The notes under the pieces are model-generated. The model was not told the origin of the DNA. It saw nothing but the letters and a program-made list of their open reading frames with translations, and made no database searches. Shown one piece after another: positions 7,957 to 14,440 of a DNA stretch of 18,305 bases (position 1 is the stretch's first letter; each line of letters begins with the position of its first letter). Source of the stretch: Fimenecus sp045632525 (GTDB taxonomy: Bacteria; Bacillota; Clostridia; Oscillospirales; Acutalibacteraceae); assembly GCA_045632525.1 (NCBI GenBank), contig JAZQWV010000009.1:1-18305 (forward strand). The letters are read 5' to 3'. The position numbers and the translations under genes are program-made.

Positions 7957-9392
7957 AACTTTTAGTTATTAATCATAAATTTCATTATGAAATGGAAAAA
8001 CTCGTCCGTATTTTTATGCCCGATGTTAAAATTCAGGTCATTCGTGACGAGAATACAGACGATTTTCAGTTGCTTACAGAGATAAGTGATGAAATAATCG
8101 TTACAGCAAAATTTGATGATTTTCAGAAAACTCTCAAAGCACCCCTCGGCAGTGATAACGAAATGCAAATGGGTAGAATGGTCTATGCTCTTTTTAGTGA
8201 ATATACGGGTTTCGAGCCAAAATGGGGAGTGCTCACAGGTGTGCGTCCATCAAAACTGCTTATAAACACCGAAAAGAAGTTGGGCAGAGAGAAAACAGAA
8301 GAATATTTCAAAAATGATTTGTTAGTTAAAAAAGATAAGTTCCAATTAGCAAGAACGGTTGCCGATTATGAAGAAAGAATAATCCGCACATCAAAAGACA
8401 ATTCATTCAGTTTATATGTTTCAATTCCGTTTTGTCCGTCAAGATGCAGTTATTGCTCATTTGTTTCTCATTCAATTGAGAATGACAAAGCGAGAAATCT
8501 TTTACCGCAATATGTGGAACATCTCATAAAAGAGTTAGAAATAACGGGTAAAATAGCAAAGGAAACAGGTCTTAACCTTGAAAGTATCTATATTGGTGGT
8601 GGCACGCCAACAACACTTTCGGCAGAGCAGATAGACACAGTAATCGGTGCAATAAATAAGCACTTTGATTTGTCAAATTGCCGTGAGTTTACAATTGAAG
8701 CAGGGCGTCCCGACACCATTACCGAAGAAAAACTTCGTGTGATAAAAAATAGTCCCGTTGATAGAATAAGCATCAACCCACAGACATTTAATAACAATGT
8801 GTTAGAAACTGTTGGCAGACGCCACACAGCAGAGGATACAATCAAGATTTTTGAACTAGCTCGAAAAATAGGGCTTGATAATATTAATATGGACTTGATT
8901 GCAGGGCTACCAAGTGATACGGTTGAGGGTTTCTGCTATTCACTTGATACCGCATTGAGCCTTGGCCCTGAGAATATCACCGTGCACACTCTTGCGGTGA
9001 AACGCTCATCAACAATTGGTCAGAACACACCGAAAATTGCAACAGAAAATGCAAATAACGCATCAAAAATGCTTGATTATACTTATGAAAAGTTAAACGG
9101 TGTTTATCACCCATATTATATGTATCGTCAGTCAAAATCTGCAGGCGCATTAGAAAATGTGGGTTGGAGTAAAGATGATTTTGAGTGTATTTACAATATA
9201 TTTATGATGGAAGAATGTCACACAATTTTATCCTGTGGTGGTGGGGCAGTTACAAAACTCAAAGCACCAAAAAGTGACGAAATTGAGCGTATATTCAATT
9301 TTAAATATCCTTTTGAATACATATCAGGCTTCGACCAGTTAGTTGAAAGAAAGAACAGAATAAGCGAATTTTACAATACATATCCTTATTAG
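7953..9392 (+). CDS. hemZ: HemZ-type radical SAM coproporphyrinogen dehydrogenase-like protein
   Basis: This is an oxygen-independent coproporphyrinogen III dehydrogenase-like radical SAM enzyme. The [4Fe-4S] motif CPSRCSYC has Cys161, Cys165 and Cys168 in CX3CX2C spacing. A YIGGGTPT motif and the HemZ-like YYMYRQSKSAGALENVG stretch lie further on. The roughly 150-residue N-terminal extension before the radical SAM core, and the total of 479 residues, fit HemZ rather than HemN or HemW. The ATG overlaps the preceding stop by four bases, indicating translational coupling. No other haem genes are in the window, and many anaerobes keep HemZ without a complete haem pathway, so the physiological substrate is uncertain. 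Confidence 0.88.
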   Translation: MKLLVINHKFHYEMEKLVRIFMPDVKIQVIRDENTDDFQLLTEISDEIIVTAKFDDFQKTLKAPLGSDNEMQMGRMVYALFSEYTGFEPKWGVLTGVRPSKLLINTEKKLGREKTEEYFKNDLLVKKDKFQLARTVADYEERIIRTSKDNSFSLYVSIPFCPSRCSYCSFVSHSIENDKARNLLPQYVEHLIKELEITGKIAKETGLNLESIYIGGGTPTTLSAEQIDTVIGAINKHFDLSNCREFTIEAGRPDTITEEKLRVIKNSPVDRISINPQTFNNNVLETVGRRHTAEDTIKIFELARKIGLDNINMDLIAGLPSDTVEGFCYSLDTALSLGPENITVHTLAVKRSSTIGQNTPKIATENANNASKMLDYTYEKLNGVYHPYYMYRQSKSAGALENVGWSKDDFECIYNIFMMEECHTILSCGGGAVTKLKAPKSDEIERIFNFKYPFEYISGFDQLVERKNRISEFYNTYPY

Positions 9393-9410
9393 AAGAAAGG
9401 GAATGGTAAA

Positions 9411-10337
9411 ATGGCTAATATCAATAATAATCTTGAATATATCAACGAGCAAGCAAGACTCAATCCTAAAGAATTTGTGGTCAATTGCGAGCAGAGATAT
9501 AACAATATAATCGACGACATCGCAAAACGCATTTTAGAAGAAACAGGTCGTGAGATTGTAATGCTTGCAGGTCCGTCATCAGCGGGCAAAACCACAACAG
9601 CGAGAAAACTTTGCGAAAATCTCAATAAAAAAGGCGTTAAAACCTATGTTTTAAGTCTTGATGATTTCTATCTCAACCGTGAAGACATTCCTTACCTTCC
9701 CGATGGCACTCAGGACTATGAAACGGTTTATGCTCTTGACCTTCAGTTATTTACAGAGTGTGTCAATAAACTTTTAATGGGTGAAACCGTTAAAAATCCC
9801 GTCTTTGATTTCACAACGGGCAAGAGAAGTGATAAAGAATTCAATGAGATTACATTGGGCAAAGAAGATGTGGTAATTATTGAAGGCTTGCACGCATTAA
9901 ATCCGATAATCACAGAAAAAATTCAAGGTAAACTCTTGAAAATCTATATAAATGTGTCATCACGAATTTATGATAACAAGGGCAACATCATTCTCAACAA
10001 GAGAAATATGCGTTTTGTTCGTCGAATGGTGCGTGACTTTAAATTCCGTGACAGCACAGTCGATAACACTTATAGACTCTGGCGAAATGTCACAGCGGGT
10101 GAAGATAAATATCTCTTTCCGTTCCGTGACAATGCCGATATAAAAATCAACACAATTCATCTTTATGAATCTTGTGTGCTTAAAAGTCAGGCGTTGCCAC
10201 TCATCTATGAAAGCAAGATTTCAGATGAGTTTCGTGACGACGCAAAAAAACTTTGCAAAGCATTGGAAAAATTTGAAAACATAAATATTTCAGCAGTACC
10301 CGAAGATTCACTTCTTCGAGAGTTTTTAGGAAAGTAG
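9411..10337 (+). CDS. Uridine kinase-like nucleoside kinase (P-loop)
   Basis: This is a P-loop kinase of the uridine kinase/phosphoribulokinase family. The Walker A motif GPSSAGKTT spans residues 54-62. LSLDDFYLNREDIP (about 82-95) provides the acidic and aromatic substrate-binding stretch, and VVIIEGLHALNP follows. The start has AGAAAGGGA at 9393-9401. At 308 residues the protein carries only the kinase core with a short helical N-terminus. Many clostridial homologues annotated as nucleoside kinase are about 550 residues, with a TGS/ThrRS-like N-terminal part; here that part is absent and upstream sequence is occupied by hemZ, so it is not a mis-called start. Substrate is unproven. Confidence 0.85.
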   Translation: MANINNNLEYINEQARLNPKEFVVNCEQRYNNIIDDIAKRILEETGREIVMLAGPSSAGKTTTARKLCENLNKKGVKTYVLSLDDFYLNREDIPYLPDGTQDYETVYALDLQLFTECVNKLLMGETVKNPVFDFTTGKRSDKEFNEITLGKEDVVIIEGLHALNPIITEKIQGKLLKIYINVSSRIYDNKGNIILNKRNMRFVRRMVRDFKFRDSTVDNTYRLWRNVTAGEDKYLFPFRDNADIKINTIHLYESCVLKSQALPLIYESKISDEFRDDAKKLCKALEKFENINISAVPEDSLLREFLGK

Positions 10338-10347
10338 GCGAAATTCC

Positions 10348-12114
10348 TTGGCAGAAAAGAAAAGAAAAAGTCAAAGTCTTTTAAATGGCGCATTAATTTT
10401 GAGCCTTGCGACACTTATCGTTAAAGTCATTGGTGTGGTTTACAAAATTCCACTTTCAAATATGATTGGTACGGTTGGTCGTGGTTATTTTGACTCGGCT
10501 TATAACCTTTATATTCCAATTTACACAATTTCAATGGCAGGGTTGCCCGTTGCCATTTCAAAAATGGTTTCTCAACAGCTTGCAATGGGTAATTTCAGAG
10601 ATGTAAAACTCATTCAAAGAGTTGCAAAGAGATTATTCTTGATTATGGGTATTCTCGGTACGGTAGCAATGCTTATTTTAGCATTCCCTTATGCCTTGTC
10701 TGCTAAGAATATGGATGTTCTTCCTGCAATTTTTGTTATTACACCATCAATTTTCTTCTGCTGTGTAATGTCAAGTTATCGTGGCTATTATAACGGACTT
10801 TCAAATATGATTCCTACTGCAGTTTCAGAAGTGTTTGAAGCAGCAGGCAAACTGATTTTTGGTCTCTTTTGTGCAAAACTTGTAATAAATCATGGTTACT
10901 CTCGCTTTGAAGCGGGGCTCGAAGTGTTCGGCAGAACTGTTGCCAATGAAACAGAAGCATTGAGTGCGATTTATCCTTATGCTGCTGCTGGCGCTGCTGC
11001 TGGTGTAACCCTTGGCACAGTTGTGGGTATGATTTATCTTTTGATACTTCATAAAATTAAAGGGGATAATATTACAAAAGCAGAATTAGCCGCTGCACCA
11101 AAGCCACAGAAATCAGGCGCGGTTGCAAAAAATCTTATAGCGTTTGCAATTCCTGTTGTTGCAAGCTCATTGGTTTTCAGTATTACAAACTTAATTGACG
11201 CAATTACAATTCAAAACAGACTTGAACACATGATTGTAAGCAATATGGATTATATAAGAAACCTCTATTCTGTTGAACTTGCAAATGTGTTGGATGCAGA
11301 TGTGAAAAACTTCTTGTATGGTGCATATTCATTGTCTCTTGACTTTAAAAACTTGATTCCATCAATCACAATGCCGTTGGGCATCAGCGCAATTCCTGCT
11401 CTTTCAGCGGCATGGGCAGTTAAAAACAGAAAACAGATTAAAGTTTCAGTTGAATCTGTTCTTCGCATAACAATGATTATGGCAATGCCTTGCGGAATCG
11501 GTATGGGTGTGCTTGCTCAACCAATTCTTTCAGCATTCTATGGCGGTGGCAATTCAGCGGCAGGTATCTCAATCGCAGCACCTGTTTTGGCTGTATATGG
11601 ATATTCAATTTTCTTGATTGCATTGGCACAACCAATGACAAATATGCTTCAGGCTCTTGATAAAGCAAAAATTCCGCTTATCTCATTGTCTTTGGGTGCA
11701 ATTGCAAAACTTGTTTCAAACTATATACTCGTTGCAATTCCAAGTATTAATGTAAATGGTGCGGTAATCGGTACAGTAATTTGCTATGCAATTATTGTAA
11801 TTGTCAATCTCAGCGCACTCATTTTCACTGTAAAAGGCAGACTTAATTTTACATCAATTTTTGTAAAGCCAATATTCTCAGGTATACTTTGCGGGCTTGC
11901 CGCTTACACATCTTTCGGTCTTTGCAATAAATTTTTACCAGACGGCAGTTCAATCAGAACAATAATCTGCTTGGGCGTTGCAATCGGTTTTGGCGGTTTG
12001 GTTTACTTAATTTCTATGCTTTTAATAAAAGGAATAGCAAAAGATGATATAATTATGCTTCCAAAGGGAGAAAAAATTGCAAAACTACTTGCAAAATATG
12101 GATTTATAGAGTAA
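10348..12114 (+). CDS. MATE/MOP-superfamily polysaccharide flippase (SpoVB/YabM-like)
   Basis: This is an integral membrane protein of the polysaccharide-export branch of the MOP superfamily, whose members flip lipid-linked cell-wall or spore-cortex precursors. It has 588 residues with about 14 hydrophobic segments and the typical N-terminus LLNGALILSLATLIVKVIG. The start is TTG at 10348; the ribosome binding site is weak (AGGCG overlapping the previous stop). In Bacillus subtilis the homologue yabM stands before yabN (mazG) and yabO (rqcP), and the same order here supports a YabM/SpoVB-like assignment. Whether it acts in sporulation, in vegetative lipid II transport or in export of another polymer cannot be decided. 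Confidence 0.88.
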   Translation: MAEKKRKSQSLLNGALILSLATLIVKVIGVVYKIPLSNMIGTVGRGYFDSAYNLYIPIYTISMAGLPVAISKMVSQQLAMGNFRDVKLIQRVAKRLFLIMGILGTVAMLILAFPYALSAKNMDVLPAIFVITPSIFFCCVMSSYRGYYNGLSNMIPTAVSEVFEAAGKLIFGLFCAKLVINHGYSRFEAGLEVFGRTVANETEALSAIYPYAAAGAAAGVTLGTVVGMIYLLILHKIKGDNITKAELAAAPKPQKSGAVAKNLIAFAIPVVASSLVFSITNLIDAITIQNRLEHMIVSNMDYIRNLYSVELANVLDADVKNFLYGAYSLSLDFKNLIPSITMPLGISAIPALSAAWAVKNRKQIKVSVESVLRITMIMAMPCGIGMGVLAQPILSAFYGGGNSAAGISIAAPVLAVYGYSIFLIALAQPMTNMLQALDKAKIPLISLSLGAIAKLVSNYILVAIPSINVNGAVIGTVICYAIIVIVNLSALIFTVKGRLNFTSIFVKPIFSGILCGLAAYTSFGLCNKFLPDGSSIRTIICLGVAIGFGGLVYLISMLLIKGIAKDDIIMLPKGEKIAKLLAKYGFIE

Positions 12115-12141
12115 AATATTGAAGTGTAAAGGGTGACAGAA

Positions 12142-12951
12142 ATGATTTATAACTTTCAGTTTAAAGAGAATTATGACATTAATGATTTAGTCGATATTGT
12201 CGAGATTCTCCGTTCACCTGAAGGTTGCCCTTGGGATAGAGAGCAAGACCACAAATCAATCCGTCGTGATTTTCTTGAAGAAACTTATGAAGTGATTGAG
12301 GCAATCAATAAAGACGACCGTGATGGGCTTTTAGAAGAGCTTGGCGATGTTTTGTTGCAGGTTGTTTTCCACACTCAGATTGAGCGTGAAAAAGGCTCAT
12401 TTGAACTTTCAGATGTAGCTGATGGCATTTGCAAGAAAATGATTGAGCGCCATCCACATGTTTTCGGTGATGTTAATGCTGAAACAAGTGAACAGGTTCT
12501 TGAAAATTGGGATGTTATTAAGAAACAGACTAAAAAGCAAAAAAGTCAGACAGAATCAATGCTTTCAATTCCCCGTGAGTTTCCAGCACTTATGAGAGCC
12601 GATAAGGTTCAGAAAAAAGCGGCAAAAGTCGGCTTTGATTGGGATTCTGTTGACGGCGCATTCTTGAAAGTCAGCGAAGAGCTGGCAGAGCTTAAAGAAG
12701 CGGTTTTAATGGGTGACCAAGATAATGTTCATGAAGAACTTGGCGATTTGCTCTTCTCAGTTGTAAATGTTTCAAGATTTATTAAAGTTGATAGCGAAGA
12801 AGCATTGACAGGCGCAACTGATAAATTTATTGACCGATTCTCGAAGGTTGAACAAATGGCAACAGAGCGTGGCCTTGATATGAAAGAAACAAGTCTCGAA
12901 GAACTCGACAAACTTTGGGACGAGGCTAAACAGGTATCAAAAAAGGATTAA
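12142..12951 (+). CDS. mazG: Nucleoside triphosphate pyrophosphohydrolase MazG
   Basis: MazG hydrolyses (d)NTPs to monophosphates and pyrophosphate, cleansing damaged nucleotides; in some bacteria it also affects (p)ppGpp levels. Both tandem MazG domains are visible. The first has the opening LRSPEGCPWDREQ, EETYE (46-50) and EELGD (65-69), giving the EExxE...ExxD metal site; the second has SEELAELKEA followed by HEELGDLL. Length is 269 residues from the ATG at 12142. An in-frame GTG at 12133 is less likely, because AAAGGG at 12128-12133 is correctly spaced for the ATG. It lies 27 bases after the flippase, matching yabM-yabN order. Confidence 0.95.
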   Translation: MIYNFQFKENYDINDLVDIVEILRSPEGCPWDREQDHKSIRRDFLEETYEVIEAINKDDRDGLLEELGDVLLQVVFHTQIEREKGSFELSDVADGICKKMIERHPHVFGDVNAETSEQVLENWDVIKKQTKKQKSQTESMLSIPREFPALMRADKVQKKAAKVGFDWDSVDGAFLKVSEELAELKEAVLMGDQDNVHEELGDLLFSVVNVSRFIKVDSEEALTGATDKFIDRFSKVEQMATERGLDMKETSLEELDKLWDEAKQVSKKD

Positions 12952-12960
12952 ATCCTTTTT
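12940..12960 (+). other. A/T-rich inverted repeat spanning the mazG stop codon
   Basis: AAAAAGGAT (12940-12948) pairs with ATCCTTTTT (12952-12960), with the TAA stop in the three-base loop region. The stem is weak and is followed by GGG rather than a T-run. It may be a mild attenuator or a 3'-end stabiliser between mazG and the presumably much more strongly expressed hup. Confidence 0.4.
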
Positions 12961-13000
12961 GGGATAAATAAAGAGAAAATTTTATTTGGAGGAATTACAA

Positions 13001-13273
13001 ATGAATAAGACAGAACTCGTAGCAGCAGTTGCTGCAAAAGCAGGCATTTCAAAGAAAGACGCAGACGCAGCAGTAGCAGCAGTTTTCGCATCAATCACAG
13101 ACGCAATGGCAAACGGTGACAAAGTTCAGCTCATCGGTTTTGGTACATTCGAAGTTAGAGCACGTTCAGAAAAGACAGCTCGCAACCCAAGAACAGGCGA
13201 AACAATGACAGTTCCAGCAACAAAAGTTCCAGCTTTCAAAGCAGGCGCAGCTCTCAAAGCAGCAGTTAAATAA
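13001..13273 (+). CDS. hup: HU-family DNA-binding protein
   Basis: HU is a small dimeric histone-like protein that bends and compacts DNA. The 90-residue product starts MNKTELVAAVAAKAGISKKD and carries the signature GFGTFEVRARSEKTARNPRT and the C-terminal VPAFKAG; this is the full family length. The ATG at 13001 is chosen over an upstream in-frame TTG (12986), because GGAGG at 12988-12992 is its ribosome binding site, eight bases away. Codon choice is strongly biased (alanine almost only GCA/GCT), as expected for a highly expressed gene. A hup gene between mazG and rqcP is common in Clostridia. No convincing own promoter is visible, though high expression makes one likely. Confidence 0.97.
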   Translation: MNKTELVAAVAAKAGISKKDADAAVAAVFASITDAMANGDKVQLIGFGTFEVRARSEKTARNPRTGETMTVPATKVPAFKAGAALKAAVK

Positions 13274-13292
13274 TTAAACTTTTGTAAACTAT

Positions 13293-13323
13293 AGGGAGCC
13301 GTTTTCGGCTCCCTGATTTTTTT
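13293..13323 (+). terminator. Strong terminator after hup
   Basis: AGGGAGCCG (13293-13301) pairs with CGGCTCCCT (13306-13314) around TTTT, followed by GA and a run of seven T. It ends 10 bases before the rqcP ATG, so it separates hup from rqcP and must be passed for rqcP to be expressed from upstream. Confidence 0.95.
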
Positions 13324-13333
13324 GGTGAATGTA

Positions 13334-13573
13334 ATGCGATTAGATAAATATTTAAAAGTTTCACGAATAATAAAAAGAAGAACAGTTGCAAACGAAGTGT
13401 GCGACGCAGGTAAAGTGAGTGTGGCAGGTCGTGTGGTTAAAGCATCTTATGATGTCAAAGAAGGGGATATCCTTGAAATCACATTTGGCGAAAGAGTGAC
13501 AAAATATAAAGTTCTCACCGTCACCGAACACGCAACAAAGCAAAGTGCCGGTGAAATGTTTGAAATATTATAG
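13334..13573 (+). CDS. rqcP: S4-domain ribosome quality-control protein RqcP (YabO)
   Basis: RqcP binds 50S subunits carrying stalled nascent chains and works with RqcH in C-terminal alanine tailing. The 79-residue protein is a single S4 RNA-binding domain: MRLDKYLKVSRIIKRRTVAN, then GKVSVAGRVVKASYDVKEGD. The ATG at 13334 follows GGTGA (13324-13328). In-frame TTG and GTG codons at 13322 and 13325 overlap the ribosome binding site and are not preferred. It lies directly downstream of the hup terminator with no separate promoter visible, so expression may rely on read-through. In Bacillus subtilis yabP, yabQ and divIC follow yabO; here none follows. Confidence 0.93.
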   Translation: MRLDKYLKVSRIIKRRTVANEVCDAGKVSVAGRVVKASYDVKEGDILEITFGERVTKYKVLTVTEHATKQSAGEMFEIL

Positions 13574-13599
13574 GAGCGATTATATGTCGCTCCTTTTTT
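13573..13599 (+). terminator. Terminator after rqcP
   Basis: GGAGCGA (13573-13579) pairs with TCGCTCC (13587-13593) around a seven-base loop and is followed by six T. The stem begins at the last base of the rqcP stop codon. Confidence 0.93.
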
Positions 13600-13636
13600 C
13601 TTTATGTTTTTTGTTTTTTTAAAGTCCCTCTTTTGC

Positions 13637-13677
13637 TTTATATATTAATTATATATTTTATTTATATATTAATTATA
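13637..13677. repeat. Duplicated 17-base AT-rich sequence
   Basis: TTTATATATTAATTATA occurs exactly twice, at 13637-13653 and 13661-13677, with a seven-base gap of AT-only sequence. Each copy contains the palindromic core ATTAAT. It lies between the rqcP terminator and the 22-bp tandem repeat. No function is evident; it could be a UP-like or protein-binding site, or debris of repeat expansion. Confidence 0.75.
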
Positions 13678-13678
13678 G

Positions 13679-13766
13679 GGGCTAAAATAGATAAGGGTGG
13701 AGGATAAAATAGATATTGGTTAGGGCTAAAATAGATAGGGGTCAGGGATAAAAAATAAGGGTGCTT
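13679..13766. repeat. 22-bp tandem repeat, four units
   Basis: Four consecutive units start at 13679, 13701, 13723 and 13745, a period of exactly 22 bases. The shared core is TAAAATAGATA (perfect in units 1-3, at 13683, 13705 and 13727), flanked by GGGC or GGGA before it and GGGT or similar after it. Unit 4 has lost about three bases in the core and runs into the dut-side terminator hairpin. There are no unique spacers, so it is not a CRISPR. It lies between converging operons and encodes nothing I can support. Confidence 0.85.
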
Positions 13767-13778
13767 ATCACACCCTTA
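13750..13778 (-). terminator. Terminator of the zapA-U32-dut operon
   Basis: On the minus strand TAAGGGTG (complement of 13771-13778) and CACCCTTA (complement of 13756-13763) form an 8-bp stem with a seven-base loop, followed by a T-run (complement of the A-run at 13750-13755). It lies about 220 bases past the dut stop, so the hairpin array between them would be transcribed as the dut 3' untranslated region. Its distal arm lies within the last 22-bp repeat unit. Confidence 0.8.
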
Positions 13779-13790
13779 AATAATTGTTTC

Positions 13791-13997
13791 GCATATAAAC
13801 TTTTCTATATGCAATCTTATGATTGCTCGATATTTTTGTTTCACAAAATCGATATGTTTTCGCTATCGCTCAAACTCGATATGATATAAATCTCGTTCAC
13901 GAAGTGAACATATCGAGTGCGTCAGCACATATAGAGTCAGTATGACATATCGAAAATCCTGCAAGGATTTATATCGATGCAAAATTTTCAATTTTGC
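13791..13997. repeat. Modular hairpin array with TCGATAT / ATATCGA linkers
   Basis: Short, mutually unrelated inverted repeats are separated by a fixed seven-base linker. Linkers read TCGATAT at 13827, 13849 and 13876, and ATATCGA at 13910, 13929 (as ATATAGA), 13947 and 13971, so orientation flips around a central hairpin GTTCAC-GAA-GTGAAC (13895-13909). Hairpins between linkers include GCATATA/TATATGC (13791-13812), GCAATC/GATTGC (13811-13826), TTTTGT/ACAAAA (13834-13848), GTGC/GCAC (13917-13928), GTCA/TGAC (13936-13946), AAATCCT/AGGATTT (13954-13970) and GCAAAAT/ATTTTGC (13979-13997). The innermost linkers form a perfect 10-bp pair, ACTCGATATG (13874) with CATATCGAGT (13909). The last stem reaches one base into the dut stop codon. 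The design suggests a branched RNA or cruciform. No coding potential; family unknown to me. Confidence 0.85.
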
Positions 13998-14440
13998 TAT
14001 TTTGTCCCTGTTGAGCCAAATCCACCTGCGCCACGGTCTGTGTTGTCAAGAGTTTCAACTTCAACGATTTCAGGTAATTCTACAGGCTCGATTACCATTT
14101 GTGCAATTCTTTCAAATGGCTCGATTGTATATTCAGGGTCAGTTTGTTTAATCACACCAACGCAGATTTCACCACGATAGTCTGAGTCAATAACACCAAC
14201 AGAGTTTAAAAGCCCGATTCCGTGTTTGATGGCAAGTCCGCTTCTCGCATAGATAAAAGCTGCGAAATGTGGGTCGTCAAGACCAATTGCAATACCTGTT
14301 GGAATAATCGCTTTGTCACATTTTTTAAGTGTAATTGGTTCGTCAATACAAGCATAAAGGTCCATACCAGCACTACCTGTTGTAGCCCTAGTTGGAATTT
14401 TCGCATTTTCGCGTACTTTTTTTATCTTTAATATTTTCAT
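13997..14440 (-). CDS. dut: dUTP diphosphatase (dUTPase)
   Basis: Dut hydrolyses dUTP to dUMP and pyrophosphate, preventing uracil incorporation into DNA and feeding dTMP synthesis. All five motifs of the trimeric family are visible: SAGMDLYA, ARSGLA, GVIDSDYRGEI, RIAQMVI and the C-terminal phosphate-binding RGAGGFGSTG. Length, 147 residues, is typical. The ATG overlaps the TAA of the U32 gene by one base (TAATG), pointing to translational coupling. It is the last gene of the zapA operon, and its stop codon touches the hairpin array. Confidence 0.97.
   Translation of the reverse strand: MKILKIKKVRENAKIPTRATTGSAGMDLYACIDEPITLKKCDKAIIPTGIAIGLDDPHFAAFIYARSGLAIKHGIGLLNSVGVIDSDYRGEICVGVIKQTDPEYTIEPFERIAQMVIEPVELPEIVEVETLDNTDRGAGGFGSTGTK

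Noticed and set aside
12805..12833. Internal promoter for hup inside mazG (TTGACA, 17 bases, TATTGA)
   Set aside because: The -35 is perfect but the -10 is poor, and the bases encode conserved MazG residues, so chance is likely; kept as a possibility only.
12940..12960. Full terminator between mazG and hup
   Set aside because: The stem is nearly all A-T with a tiny loop, and GGG follows instead of T, so efficient termination is unlikely.
12986..13273. TTG start giving a 95-residue HU
   Set aside because: The TTG overlaps the GGAGG ribosome binding site of the ATG at 13001, and HU proteins are about 90 residues beginning MNKTEL.
13679..13766. Possible CRISPR array from regularly spaced repeats
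   Set aside because: Units are directly adjacent with no unique spacers, and no cas gene is in the window.
13791..13997. tRNA or known riboswitch in the hairpin-rich stretch
   Set aside because: No cloverleaf, T-loop or CCA end can be drawn, and none of the riboswitch core motifs I know is present; it also sits downstream of a gene rather than upstream.
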